The notes: generated by a model not told the origin, from the letters alone. Positions 9,237 through 16,514 are shown, counted from the stretch's first letter. The stretch is 46,299 nucleotides of DNA from Serratia sp. UGAL515B_01 (GCF_033095805.1 NZ_CP109900.1:1-46299); one strand, 5' to 3'. Program-made: numbers and translations.

Positions 9237-10323
9237 CCTCAACTACGCGACTGATGCACAGATAACCGAAACCCCACGTTCCCGGCGTGGTGAGGCCAAT
9301 GCCTTGCGCAAGGGGAAGTCCAAGATCCATCGTCGTTATCAGCCGGCGCTGACATGCAGCGTACCGCGAGGCATGGCGTCCAAGGTAGTCGCACGCATGA
9401 GTAGCCATAACTGGCACCGTAACGCCGATTTGATCGCGTTGCGGCAGCAGGGCTATATCCCTTACACACGCCGGAATGATAAGTCATTTGTCCCCAAACC
9501 GATGCGAGTGTCTGCTCGTTCCGAAAGCTGTGAAGCTCTGAATGCACTCTCTATGGCATTAGCCGCCAACTGCGACTACAACCCGGACAGCGACTACGCG
9601 TTTGAAATCATGGCTCCGTTTGAGCAAATAGCGGCAGCGATGGGATGTCTGCACGTCTATGATAACGGGCGTAAAGCCTATGACAGCCCACTCCATGCAC
9701 TCTCCGTCCAAGAGCAGTTGGATTACGTGATCGTGTTACGTGGTCAGGATACCGATTATGGGCAAAACAAACCGCTGCGCTTATGGCTGACGGAGAGGTT
9801 TTTCACGTCACGGGGGATTGCTGTCGACGAAATCCGCCAGTGGCTGGGACAGTTCCGGGCGTGGGCCATCCGTAACGGCCTTACGGAAAGCCTGCGTAAA
9901 AAGTACGAACGTCACCTGGTCAGGGTCGAACGCATTGGTATCGATCTGAAGGATAAACACTCGCTGCGTAACAGGCTGAAACAAATCAAACGCTGGGTAG
10001 TCAGCCCCGATCTGGCCAAGGAAAAACAAGCGAAGGTGGAGCAGCTGCAGGAGGGGCTCAACGAGCTCGAGAAGCAGAATAGTGAACGTCTGGATTGGGT
10101 CCTGGATGAAGCCCAGAAGAACCTGCACAGTCTGGCCAGGGCGAAACGTCAGCGTCAGAACCCGATGTACCAGGCGTTCGTCAAATGGTCTACCAGCAGT
10201 AACGTGATGCCGCATGAAGTCGTGTCTCTTGAGCAAGCTGTAAGCAAAGAACATCCAGGGCTGAGGAATCGTGATCCCGAAGTCTATTACCGGCTACTGC
10301 TGCAGCGAGCCGGCATAATTTAA
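9229..10323 (+). CDS. repA: RepA replication initiator
   Basis: This 364 aa basic protein starts the replication of the plasmid. The TTG at 9229 is chosen because it overlaps the tap stop codon and follows AGGAG (9221-9225); the next in-frame ATG would lose about 47 residues. The middle part (about residues 110-260: FEIMAPFEQIAAAMG..., LRLWLTERFF, then a KYERH-IGID-LRN-L block) has the look of the IncFII/IncI/IncL-M initiator superfamily. It is clearly longer than R1 RepA (about 285 aa) and I see no close alignment to that protein, although the control parts upstream are plainly IncFII-like. The family call is moderately sure, the role is sure from context. Confidence 0.85.
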   Translation: MVSLNYATDAQITETPRSRRGEANALRKGKSKIHRRYQPALTCSVPRGMASKVVARMSSHNWHRNADLIALRQQGYIPYTRRNDKSFVPKPMRVSARSESCEALNALSMALAANCDYNPDSDYAFEIMAPFEQIAAAMGCLHVYDNGRKAYDSPLHALSVQEQLDYVIVLRGQDTDYGQNKPLRLWLTERFFTSRGIAVDEIRQWLGQFRAWAIRNGLTESLRKKYERHLVRVERIGIDLKDKHSLRNRLKQIKRWVVSPDLAKEKQAKVEQLQEGLNELEKQNSERLDWVLDEAQKNLHSLARAKRQRQNPMYQAFVKWSTSSNVMPHEVVSLEQAVSKEHPGLRNRDPEVYYRLLLQRAGII

Positions 10324-10347
10324 CCCTTCCATTAAGCGATTTTTTTA

Positions 10348-10368
10348 CCGTGCCCAGGCGCGGTTTTT
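10348..10368 (+). terminator. Terminator after repA (CIS-like)
   Basis: CCGTGC (10348-10353) pairs with GCGCGG (10358-10363), followed by TTTTT. It ends the repA message 25 bp after the stop codon. In IncFII plasmids the CIS element between repA and oriR contains such a terminator, which loads RepA in cis. Confidence 0.65.
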
Positions 10369-10371
10369 GCG

Positions 10372-10596
10372 TTGGTCCGGATCACTGAATGATGGTTTTT
10401 CAACCACCGCAGACAGGTAATCAATGCCGGTATTGACGCGCCGGCGACGGTACAATGCCAAAAAGGTACCGAGAATTGTTTTTCCATGCAGTTAACTTCG
10501 AAGAAGAAAGTTAACTTCGAAATCTGATTGAATAGATTGGCTAATTTCGAACGTTACTCCTGAACAAAATAAGCCCTTTAAAAAGGGAGTGATTTC
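10372..10596. other. Presumed origin of replication (oriR), with direct repeats
   Basis: In IncFII plasmids oriR lies just downstream of repA and the CIS terminator, so the origin is expected here. The segment turns from GC-rich to AT-rich at about 10470. It has GTTAACTTCGAA twice (10491-10502 and 10510-10521) and a weaker copy (CTAATTTCGAA, 10541-10551). I see no consensus TTATCCACA DnaA box here, unlike R1. The call rests on position and on the repeats. Confidence 0.45.
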
Positions 10597-10851
10597 GTGC
10601 CGGCTAACGCCAGGCACTCGAAAGCACCTCTCTCACTGCGTTCGAGCAAAAATCGCATCAGCAACAATGCCAATAATCACCGGCTACGCCGAAAAGTTGC
10701 TCCCTGCGCTCCGCTTAGGGCAGTAAAGCTACATTTTAACAATACAGACGCCATCGCCCCTTCAAATGCCGACTGCAGCTACAGCATCACCCTGACCCAT
10801 TGCAAAGCCGCCGCCGCCCCGGCCAACGGCCGGGAACAGCAGTGGCTTTAA
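10597..10851 (+). CDS. Doubtful RepA4-like small ORF
   Basis: A GTG-initiated frame of 84 codons lies about 270 bp past repA, where IncFII plasmids carry the ill-defined repA4 frame. Composition (rich in N, A, S, R) is unremarkable and no motif is seen; the upstream AAAGGGAG (10577-10584) is rather far from the GTG. It may be non-coding origin-region DNA that stays open by chance. Confidence 0.25.
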   Translation: MPANARHSKAPLSLRSSKNRISNNANNHRLRRKVAPCAPLRAVKLHFNNTDAIAPSNADCSYSITLTHCKAAAAPANGREQQWL

Positions 10852-11870
10852 AATGAGTGTTGTAACTAAAGTTCTCAGTCGCGACAGGAAATGTTGCTGA
10901 AGCTTTTGATTACACGCTCGTAAGCGGCCCTAACGGCCCGCTAACGCGGAGATACGCCACGCCTAAGGCGTGACCACTCCGACCGCGCACAATAGCTATA
11001 TCATGGTGTTAAGCAGGTCTGGCTTTACAGGGTAACGGATGGGATTGGTGAAACCTATCAAACCGGAACCGGCTTCGCCGGGCTACCGGCGACAATAAAC
11101 AACAGTGTTCTCTGATAGAACATTTGTCGCCTGCATGCGCTATGCGCATCATTGTGGCTGATAAATCTCATCGCAACGGCACGTTGCGAACTAAAATTCA
11201 GTGTTGCTGAAAGTACGCTAAAAGATTGGCCTGGCAGGAGGGGAGCATATCCGGTTGGCCATGCGCCGGTGTGTCATGATGTCGTCATCAGAAATGACGG
11301 TGACGTCAACCAGGGGAAAATCATGACTGTAGAGTTGTCGCGCCAGTTCAGGTTCAGTGGTCTGAAGCCCAACCGTACGAAAACGTACTATAAGGGGTCA
11401 GTTTGGAGATCGGGCATTTTTGTACGTTAGGAGCATTATTCAACCAACTTCGGCAGGTAACTGATTGATTTAGTGTCTTATGCTATAGCTTTTAAGTTAT
11501 CACCTTTGACATATCGCATTTAGGTTATGGCGTTAATCAAAATCAACGCCGAACGCCGTATGGCACGGGAGTACACCCTATCGCGATAGGTAAGCCTGTT
11601 CAAAAAACATGCCTACCGTACAATAATTCTCTATATGGGGTTCCAAGCCGGAACCCTAGATTTTTCTGCGGCCAGTAATGGCAGGGGTTGTCACACAAAC
11701 GACCGGTTGAGTGACAATCATTAATCGACGATTTTGATGCTAAATGTTGTCACATAACCCGTTATTTATTCAACGTCATACAAATCAGGCAACCTTTAGC
11801 TTTGGTGACGGAATTTTCTGGGATTCCGGCGGAGAACCCCTAAAGCAGATAAAAATACGTCAATTATATA
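10852..11870. other. Gene-poor, hairpin-rich region between replicon and leading region
   Basis: About 1 kb without a convincing gene. It has several hairpins: CACGCC/GGCGTG (10958-10972), the 14 bp palindrome CCTATCGCGATAGG (11577-11590), GGCGTT/AACGCC (11529-11550), and an imperfect repeat of about 12 bp arms at 11588-11617. TTGTCACA occurs twice, near 11689 and 11748. A 92-codon frame at 11152-11430 looks like chance; a few codons near 11150-11200 (ADK-S-RNG) faintly recall a transposase, too little to call. Confidence 0.5.
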
Positions 11871-11891
11871 AAGGGCTTCGGCCCTTTTTTT
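11871..11891 (+). terminator. Strong rho-independent terminator
   Basis: AAGGGC-TTCG-GCCCTT followed by a run of T is a stable UUCG tetraloop terminator. It isolates the gene at 12004 and its promoter-leader from anything upstream. Confidence 0.85.
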
Positions 11892-11913
11892 GTTATTGGC
11901 TGGAAATAAAAAC

Positions 11914-12003
11914 TTGTTAACTACTTTAATAAGTAGTATATTATTCATGTAGCAACGACGAAGTAAATAAAAATCACAACGCCCAAACGGGCAGGGGTTA
12001 AAA
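11914..12003 (+). promoter_or_regulatory. Promoter-leader, copy 1 of a duplicated element
   Basis: This has TTGTTAA, then the inverted repeat CTACTT-TAAT-AAGTAG, TATATTA, an ATGTAG, and just before the start codon a GCCC-AAAC-GGGC hairpin followed by AGGGGTTAAAA. The same order and nearly the same bases occur at 13673-13747. The hairpin sits directly in front of the ribosome site, so it may control translation; the first inverted repeat covers the space between -35 and -10. Confidence 0.6.
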
Positions 12004-12519
12004 ATGAATATTCAAGAAGCATTAAATGTATTCGGATTATCTGGCGAGTTGACAGAAAAAGATATCAAGAAAGCATATAAACGTTTAGCAATAAAATATC
12101 ACCCTGATAAAAATCCATTAGGCGGTGAGTTGATGAAAGCAGTTAACGCAGCTTTTGATTTTATTATGGCTAACTTTGAAAAGGTGAATCAGTACCAATC
12201 TACTGATAAGAACGCCCATTATAATTACGGTGAAGAGCTGGAAAATGTATTAAAAGCTCTTTCTGGATTATTGGGTGTGATTTATGAGGTTATTGGTAAT
12301 TGGGTTTGGATCAGCGGCGATACTCGTGAGCATAAAGAAACCCTGAAAGAAATGGGGTGCAAATGGGCGGCAAAGAAAAAACAGTGGTTCTACCGCCCAG
12401 AGGAACACAAAAGCAGTTATAACCGCCGGGAGCATTCAATCGATGAAATCCGCGAGATGTACGGTACAGCAGGACAACGAAAAGCAGCCGGATATAAGTC
12501 TGTAGAACGTCAAGCCTGA
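12004..12519 (+). CDS. J-domain (DnaJ-like) leading-region protein
   Basis: The 171 aa protein has an N-terminal J domain (about residues 3-60) with the HPD motif (YHPDKNP, about residues 37-43) that stimulates DnaK ATPase. There is no G/F or zinc-finger region. The C-terminal part (about 90-140) carries a W-x-W...GDTREHK...LKE-GCKW--KKKQWFYRP block, which I remember as common in short plasmid J-domain proteins but cannot assign. It is preceded by the duplicated promoter-leader and followed by a hairpin at 12525-12544. The likely work is recruiting host DnaK to a plasmid process after entry; the target is unknown. Confidence 0.85.
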   Translation: MNIQEALNVFGLSGELTEKDIKKAYKRLAIKYHPDKNPLGGELMKAVNAAFDFIMANFEKVNQYQSTDKNAHYNYGEELENVLKALSGLLGVIYEVIGNWVWISGDTREHKETLKEMGCKWAAKKKQWFYRPEEHKSSYNRREHSIDEIREMYGTAGQRKAAGYKSVERQA

Positions 12520-12524
12520 TTAGT

Positions 12525-12545
12525 AAGGCGGGGAAACCCGCCTTT
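12525..12545 (+). terminator. Hairpin after the J-domain gene
   Basis: AAGGCGGG (12525-12532) pairs perfectly with CCCGCCTT (12537-12544), loop GAAA, then a short TTT ending at 12545. It is probably a terminator or attenuator between this gene and the next one at 12569. Confidence 0.65.
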
Positions 12546-12568
12546 ACCACTTATGCGGATAAATAAAA

Positions 12569-13114
12569 ATGTTAAATTTCAAAGAGCAATATACAGAGTT
12601 ATTCAACGTTGTTTGCCAGTTCCTGGGTGATGGATGGCGTATTAGTCAGCTAGATAATGATTATGGTCATAGGATAAAATTAACCTCTTCACTGTATAAA
12701 AATTACAGTATTATTGCCAGGATTGAAAAAGGCCGTATTAATTTATTTGGCAGCGTTGATAGCAAGTATTTCCGTGGCGGATATCATTCCTGTAGTGTTT
12801 CATCAAAACGGGAGCCGTGGGCGATTGCGAATGATATAAGAAAGAAAATCCTGTTTGATGCGGCTGAACAAATCCATCTTGCAGATGTAGCACGGAAGAG
12901 TCAGGAGGAACAGAACGACGAAATCCTTATCCTTAAAGGGTTACTGTCGCGACTGGTGACGCTTGAACACTACTATGGGGCATTATGTGGGTTTAAGCAT
13001 GAAAAAGTGTCTGGGGCTATAGAACAGCGCTACAATGGGAACTACACCCTGAAAATAGACAGCCTGGACAAAGACACCTTGATCCGGGTTGTCGGTTTTT
13101 TGAGTACTCTATGA
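12569..13114 (+). CDS. Leading-region protein of unknown function
   Basis: I do not recognise this 181 aa soluble protein. It has a mixed alpha/beta look, with a hydrophobic, aromatic N-terminal half and a helical segment around residues 90-130 (AAEQIHLADVARKSQEEQ...). The ribosome site is weak. It lies on the plus strand between two hairpins (12525-12545 and 13123-13153), in line with the other small leading-region genes, so it may be made in the recipient just after transfer. Confidence 0.65.
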   Translation: MLNFKEQYTELFNVVCQFLGDGWRISQLDNDYGHRIKLTSSLYKNYSIIARIEKGRINLFGSVDSKYFRGGYHSCSVSSKREPWAIANDIRKKILFDAAEQIHLADVARKSQEEQNDEILILKGLLSRLVTLEHYYGALCGFKHEKVSGAIEQRYNGNYTLKIDSLDKDTLIRVVGFLSTL

Positions 13115-13122
13115 ATCTAAAT

Positions 13123-13153
13123 CAGCTTATCACTCCCTTGGTCTGGTAAGCTG
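13123..13153 (+). terminator. Hairpin between two leading-region genes
   Basis: CAGCTTA (13123-13129) pairs with TAAGCTG (13147-13153), with further partial pairing inside; a TTTG follows. It is one of a series of hairpins that separate the small genes here. Confidence 0.45.
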
Positions 13154-13179
13154 TTTGAGACACTCAAGCAGGTAACTAT

Positions 13180-13449
13180 ATGAACCAGTGCTATTATGAC
13201 AGAATAAGCAAGGGAAACCGGACATACCGGTTGACGGTATTTAAAGAGGATAACGATTATCGTTTACTCTTTGAACAATTTGAAAAAACTCCTTCAACTG
13301 AAGAGGGAAAAAAATACTCAAAGAAAAAAACCTTTGAGCAGGTCATTTTTTTTGAAAATCTTCAGGATGTTAATATATCTATGTTGCCACTGCGACCGTT
13401 AGCAATACGATTCATTGAAAAATTACAGGAATTAAAATATGCACTTTGA
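13180..13449 (+). CDS. Small protein of unknown function, overlaps an HTH gene
   Basis: The 89 aa protein is basic and not recognised; it seems rich in beta strands at the start (YYDRISKGNRTYRLTVF). AGGTAA is just upstream. Its last 11 bases overlap the HTH gene at 13439, so the two are likely translationally coupled. The small-partner-plus-HTH layout recalls toxin-antitoxin or inhibitor-regulator pairs, but no toxin family is visible. Confidence 0.6.
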   Translation: MNQCYYDRISKGNRTYRLTVFKEDNDYRLLFEQFEKTPSTEEGKKYSKKKTFEQVIFFENLQDVNISMLPLRPLAIRFIEKLQELKYAL

Positions 13450-13663
13450 TAAAAGCATGATCACACCTGAAAAGTTAAAGGAATTACGTGATCAGCTTGG
13501 TTATTCAAATCATGAAATGGCCCAAGTGCTAGGTATTAGTGATCAAACATGGCTGAATAAAATCAGTGCAAAAAGTAACAGTGGGAAAATATCAAAACTA
13601 GAATATGAGTTTTTACTTTTGCTTGTAAATCAGCACCCAAAATACAAAATAAAAAAAATGTGA
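13439..13663 (+). CDS. XRE-type HTH regulator, small
   Basis: The 74 aa protein is almost only a helix-turn-helix: LKELRDQLGYSNHEMAQVLG followed by a TWLNKI-like recognition helix, about residues 11-45. It overlaps the end of the gene at 13180 and has AGGA at 13427-13430, eight bases before the ATG. An inner ATG at 13457 is possible. It probably regulates its own operon or the neighbouring leading-region genes; the second copy of the duplicated promoter begins 10 bp after it. Confidence 0.7.
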   Translation: MHFDKSMITPEKLKELRDQLGYSNHEMAQVLGISDQTWLNKISAKSNSGKISKLEYEFLLLLVNQHPKYKIKKM

Positions 13664-13672
13664 ATTATTTTC

Positions 13673-13747
13673 TTGATAAATACTTAAATAAGTAGTAAAT
13701 TAAGAATGTAGTCAAACAACAACGCCCAAACGGGCAGGAGTTAAAAA
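13673..13747 (+). promoter_or_regulatory. Promoter-leader, copy 2 of a duplicated element
   Basis: This copy has TTGATAAATACTTAAATAAG with its inverted repeat TACTT-AAAT-AAGTA, then AATTAAGAATGTAG, and the same GCCC-AAAC-GGGC hairpin followed by AGGAGTTAAAAA. It differs from copy 1 (11914-12003) mainly by a shorter middle. It drives the gene at 13748. Confidence 0.6.
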
Positions 13748-14077
13748 ATGAAAACGTTAAAATCCGCAGCAATACAATTTCTCGTTGATGTTAGGTCTAA
13801 TCGTTGCATGAAACTATCATATCGTGATGCAATAGAAGGTCTTGGCCTCAATCAAAAAAACAGAATTACGCGTTGTTATCATAAGAGAGATAGCAGAAAA
13901 ACAATAGCTGAATTAACGGAGTTGATATCTAGTTTATTGGAGTATGTTGTAATTCTCCATAGTCGTGATGGGTATAATGTTCGCACGGTATTTAATCATG
14001 AGGATGATGCTTTGAATTTATTTCGTAATTATGTGATGAATGGGAAAAAAGTTTCATTGGTTGTGGAGTCTGAATAA
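13748..14077 (+). CDS. Leading-region protein of unknown function
   Basis: A 109 aa basic protein, not recognised. The first 50 residues could form helices with an HTH-like spacing (YRDAIEGLGLNQKNRITRCY), the rest is mixed. It has a good AGGAG site inside the duplicated leader and is followed by a perfect hairpin at 14097-14126. Sharing the leader with the J-domain gene suggests that the two are expressed together, perhaps early after entry. Confidence 0.65.
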   Translation: MKTLKSAAIQFLVDVRSNRCMKLSYRDAIEGLGLNQKNRITRCYHKRDSRKTIAELTELISSLLEYVVILHSRDGYNVRTVFNHEDDALNLFRNYVMNGKKVSLVVESE

Positions 14078-14096
14078 GAAATAACGTTTAAAAGGG

Positions 14097-14126
14097 GGTA
14101 TCAGGTTGCAGGAACAACCTGATACC
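14097..14126 (+). terminator. Perfect 12 bp stem-loop between leading-region genes
   Basis: GGTATCAGGTTG (14097-14108) pairs perfectly with CAACCTGATACC (14115-14126); loop CAGGAA. There is no T run right after it, so it may act as an RNA-stability or attenuation element rather than a plain terminator. Confidence 0.55.
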
Positions 14127-14161
14127 TATGACAGTAAAAAAACCACTGTGAGGTCAATTTA

Positions 14162-14605
14162 ATGTCAATGGAACGGATAGTAGCAATAGCGGATAGGCTT
14201 GTAAAGGGGCAGTCAACCACAATTCCGGCCATGAAACCGGCTCAATGGGATGAGTTACGTTGGTGGATTAATTATCACCAGGAGGTTGGGAGGAAACCCA
14301 GTAAAAAAATGAATTATATGATTAATATATCCCCATCAATGGCTGATAATTTAGAGACTTTAATATGTTCACTCTTCACTATTCATCGTAAATATTTTGA
14401 TGAATTTGAAAATATTTCAATAATTAGATTTGTATTAAAATCTGGTGACGAAATTAAATTCTTTTTTCACGAAGTTAATAAATTTAATTGTGTTTACTAC
14501 CGGTTACAAGCCAGTGGGGCATGGTTCACTTTTAACAGTATTCGGTTAGGTAATTGCATTAGCGAAGTGGAAAAAAATAGCCGGATGATAGAGACATTAA
14601 ATTAA
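14162..14605 (+). CDS. Leading-region protein of unknown function
   Basis: The 147 aa product is not recognised. It begins with a helical, MSMERIVAIADRLV-like segment and has a WDELRWWINYHQEVGRKPSKK stretch around residues 28-48, then an alternating hydrophobic part. GAGGT lies upstream. Its stop codon overlaps the next frame, which begins at 14605 or 14617, so the two genes form a pair. AT content is high. Confidence 0.6.
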   Translation: MSMERIVAIADRLVKGQSTTIPAMKPAQWDELRWWINYHQEVGRKPSKKMNYMINISPSMADNLETLICSLFTIHRKYFDEFENISIIRFVLKSGDEIKFFFHEVNKFNCVYYRLQASGAWFTFNSIRLGNCISEVEKNSRMIETLN

Positions 14606-14616
14606 TGGAGTCAGTA

Positions 14617-14820
14617 ATGAAAAATTTAACTGAGAATGCCAAGAAATTTTTAGCTAAAAAACCGTTATTGATTGGGGTGGTTATGGGGTATAAATTTTAT
14701 GAACACCCAGAACTAGGCGATGAAACCGACCTAAAGGTACTTACACTAGATGGCAGGCTCGTTTCATCAGGCTATTATGATTTACCTTCTACACATGAAA
14801 TGATGGGAATATCATTTTAG
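14617..14820 (+). CDS. Small protein of unknown function
   Basis: The 67 aa product is not recognised. The ATG at 14617 is preferred because GGAG lies at 14607-14610; an ATG at 14605, overlapping the previous stop, would add four residues. It has a basic start (MKNLTENAKKFLAKKP), then a short beta-like part. A clear terminator follows at 14828-14860. Confidence 0.55.
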   Translation: MKNLTENAKKFLAKKPLLIGVVMGYKFYEHPELGDETDLKVLTLDGRLVSSGYYDLPSTHEMMGISF

Positions 14821-14827
14821 CTTATCA

Positions 14828-14860
14828 GGTGTTCCAGGTCGAAGAACTGGAACACCATTT
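14828..14860 (+). terminator. Rho-independent terminator
   Basis: GGTGTTCCAG (14828-14837) pairs perfectly with CTGGAACACC (14847-14856), followed by ATTTT. It ends the 14162-14820 gene pair. Confidence 0.75.
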
Positions 14861-14885
14861 TAAGATGAAAAGCATAAATAAATGA

Positions 14886-14912
14886 TTAAAAGTGCAAAAA
14901 CTGCACTTTTAA
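14886..14912. promoter_or_regulatory. Palindromic operator of the HTH gene (AAAAGTG family)
   Basis: TTAAAAGTGCA (14886-14896) and TGCACTTTTAA (14902-14912) are perfect 11 bp arms around AAAAC. The site is directly in front of the HTH gene at 14955. Related palindromes stand in front of the HTH genes at 22975-23160 and 24409-24750. Confidence 0.7.
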
Positions 14913-14954
14913 TGATATATTTTTTCTATGATGATGACAAAGGGGCGGGAGTCA

Positions 14955-15185
14955 ATGACAGGGTTTGAGTTACGTTTGTGGCGACGTGGGTTAGATTGGA
15001 CGCAAGAACGCGCAGCTGAAGAACTTGGGGTGTCATTGAGAACCTACAAAAGTTACGAAAATAAGGCCCCAAAAAAAACTGCGATCATTGCCGCCCAGGC
15101 ATTAGCCGTTCGTGAATTGTTGGCGTCAAATTTAGACGTAAACGCGCAGTATTTAAGGATGAAAATGGTAATACAGTTAGGTTAG
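14955..15185 (+). CDS. XRE-type HTH regulator, paralogue of 22975-23160
   Basis: The 76 aa protein has an HTH at about residues 5-35 (LWRRGLDWTQERAAEELGVS then LRTYKSYE). Its first 35 residues are nearly the same as those of the minus-strand gene at 22975-23160, including MTGFELRLWRRGL. The ATG at 14955 is chosen because of this shared start and the GGGAG before it; ATGs at 14928-14934 are possible. The palindrome at 14886-14912 is the likely operator, so it probably represses itself and may cross-talk with its paralogue. Confidence 0.8.
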   Translation: MTGFELRLWRRGLDWTQERAAEELGVSLRTYKSYENKAPKKTAIIAAQALAVRELLASNLDVNAQYLRMKMVIQLG

Positions 15186-15198
15186 TTAAGGAGTAAAG

Positions 15199-15276
15199 AT
15201 GAATTTTAAAAAAGAAAATGCAACCATTTTAGGATTAGGATTTAACGTAAGAAAACCTAATATGAGGTGTTTATGA
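15199..15276 (+). CDS. 25-codon micro-ORF coupled to the next gene
   Basis: AAGGAG at 15188-15193 stands five bases before ATG 15199. The 25 aa frame (MNFKKEN... to ...PNMRCL) ends in TGA at 15274-15276, overlapping the ATG at 15273 as ATGA. The good ribosome site and the exact overlap suggest a translated leader that couples to the gene at 15273. No function is known. Confidence 0.45.
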   Translation: MNFKKENATILGLGFNVRKPNMRCL

Positions 15277-15536
15277 GTTTTATTAGTTATGTTGAATATA
15301 AAGATGTAATGCCAGATGGCTTGCAGTTTGATAATTTACTCACAAAGGATTTGGAGTTTGGTTGTTTATTTTACCGGGTTTATGAAAACCGTCTACTGCG
15401 TGAAGAAGATGATGGTTCAGTTATTGATATAGCTTATGTGGGTAATCTGTATGTTTACAATAATGATAAAGAGTATAGAGCCTACATTATGAAATTCGAT
15501 GAGAGTGGGAACTTACAGGCCGTAAATGTTGCATAA
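15273..15536 (+). CDS. Small acidic protein of unknown function
   Basis: An 87 aa acidic product, rich in Y, D and E, not recognised. A small acidic leading-region protein could be a DNA mimic, as ArdA and other anti-restriction proteins are, but no such family is visible, so this is only a thought. It starts at an ATGA overlap with the micro-ORF at 15199-15276 and has GAGG upstream. A membrane protein follows at 15553. Confidence 0.6.
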   Translation: MSFISYVEYKDVMPDGLQFDNLLTKDLEFGCLFYRVYENRLLREEDDGSVIDIAYVGNLYVYNNDKEYRAYIMKFDESGNLQAVNVA

Positions 15537-15552
15537 ATAAAGGATGGTTAAT

Positions 15553-16011
15553 ATGTTGAAAAAGAATCATAGTATTAATGAAATATTATTAATTGCTGGC
15601 GGTGCTTTTTTTATTTATTTAATAGCTCCTGCACTCGGAATTGGGGCAGGCATACTAATGTCTTTATGGATGAATGGAAAAGAATTATTATCTCCGTGGG
15701 CAGTGGGAGTTAATGTCACCGCTGTTATAATTTATGTTTTTTGTTATTTAACGTCGGAAAATAAAGTAAAATTAAAATCGTCTATAACATTAATAATCGT
15801 TGGCATCATTTTCTTGCCATTGCAAGCGGGAACGTATGATTATTTTATAGCTGAAGCTCCTACAATAAATGTTCAAAACAATCTTTTAAATGCATCAACT
15901 GAACAGTTATCAGCGTTAGCTTACGGTTTTATACGTTATGTTAGTATTGGTACTGGAGTCTTATCTATATTATATTCGGTTGGGTCAATATTTGAAAAAA
16001 GTAGCAGTTAG
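15553..16011 (+). CDS. Membrane protein of unknown function, about four segments
   Basis: The 152 aa product has about four hydrophobic segments: near residues 10-33, 41-62, 70-90 and 120-145. AAAGG lies about ten bases before the ATG at 15553; a nearer ATG at 15544 is too close to that site. No family is recognised. It closes the plus-strand block; a perfect inverted repeat follows at 16034-16063. Confidence 0.65.
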   Translation: MLKKNHSINEILLIAGGAFFIYLIAPALGIGAGILMSLWMNGKELLSPWAVGVNVTAVIIYVFCYLTSENKVKLKSSITLIIVGIIFLPLQAGTYDYFIAEAPTINVQNNLLNASTEQLSALAYGFIRYVSIGTGVLSILYSVGSIFEKSSS

Positions 16012-16033
16012 GATGACATGGGTGGTAATTAAC

Positions 16034-16063
16034 GGTCATGTAATACAATCGTATTACATGACC
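16034..16063. terminator. Perfect 13 bp inverted repeat between convergent genes
   Basis: GGTCATGTAATAC (16034-16046) and GTATTACATGACC (16051-16063) are perfect arms around AATC. It lies between the plus-strand gene ending at 16011 and the minus-strand gene ending at 16074, so a bidirectional end-of-message hairpin is likely, though there is no clear T run on either side. Confidence 0.55.
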
Positions 16064-16073
16064 TCTGCCCCGG

Positions 16074-16514
16074 TTAAAGGGCCTTCCTTCTTTGCGCTGC
16101 TGCATCGGCAATGGCCAGAAATTCCTGCTGTAAAAACTTATCCGTTGGTCGGTTGTTTTTCACATACTCGTTGGTATTCAGCCAGGTTCGAATAACATCA
16201 AGGTCAGAAGCCAGGTTATCAAGATCCCGTTTCCCCCATTTCGCTACCTTTGTAACATACCAGGCCGCAGAATGATCCGGCCCTGCTTCATGTTTTTCCA
16301 TATCTTTATAAATTTCATAGCTCTTGCCCTTGAAAGTCAGTTCCTTTTCACCCTGGACATCCTGAATATGAATGTCTAGCCCTAACGCTTTTCGCATGTA
16401 TATCGTCAGGACTTCACAGGGTTCAATATCCGTGGCGGGATAAGGAAAATATTCAATCATGCTGAGGCGTACCATCACGTAAAGATCTGCCGCTTTAAAC
16501 AGTGAGTTTTCCAT
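16074..16514 (-). CDS. Protein of unknown function
   Basis: The 146 aa soluble protein is not recognised. It looks mostly helical, with a charged C-terminus (FLAIADAAAQRRKAL). AAAGGA lies about nine bases before the ATG at 16514. It is the only minus-strand gene between 11 and 17 kb and is read away from the phosphoribosyltransferase gene at 16695. Confidence 0.65.
   Translation of the reverse strand: MENSLFKAADLYVMVRLSMIEYFPYPATDIEPCEVLTIYMRKALGLDIHIQDVQGEKELTFKGKSYEIYKDMEKHEAGPDHSAAWYVTKVAKWGKRDLDNLASDLDVIRTWLNTNEYVKNNRPTDKFLQQEFLAIADAAAQRRKAL

Noticed and set aside
11152-11430. 92-codon frame with a few transposase-like residues
   Set aside because: No ribosome site, no domain, and the resemblance covers fewer than 15 residues in a neighbouring frame.
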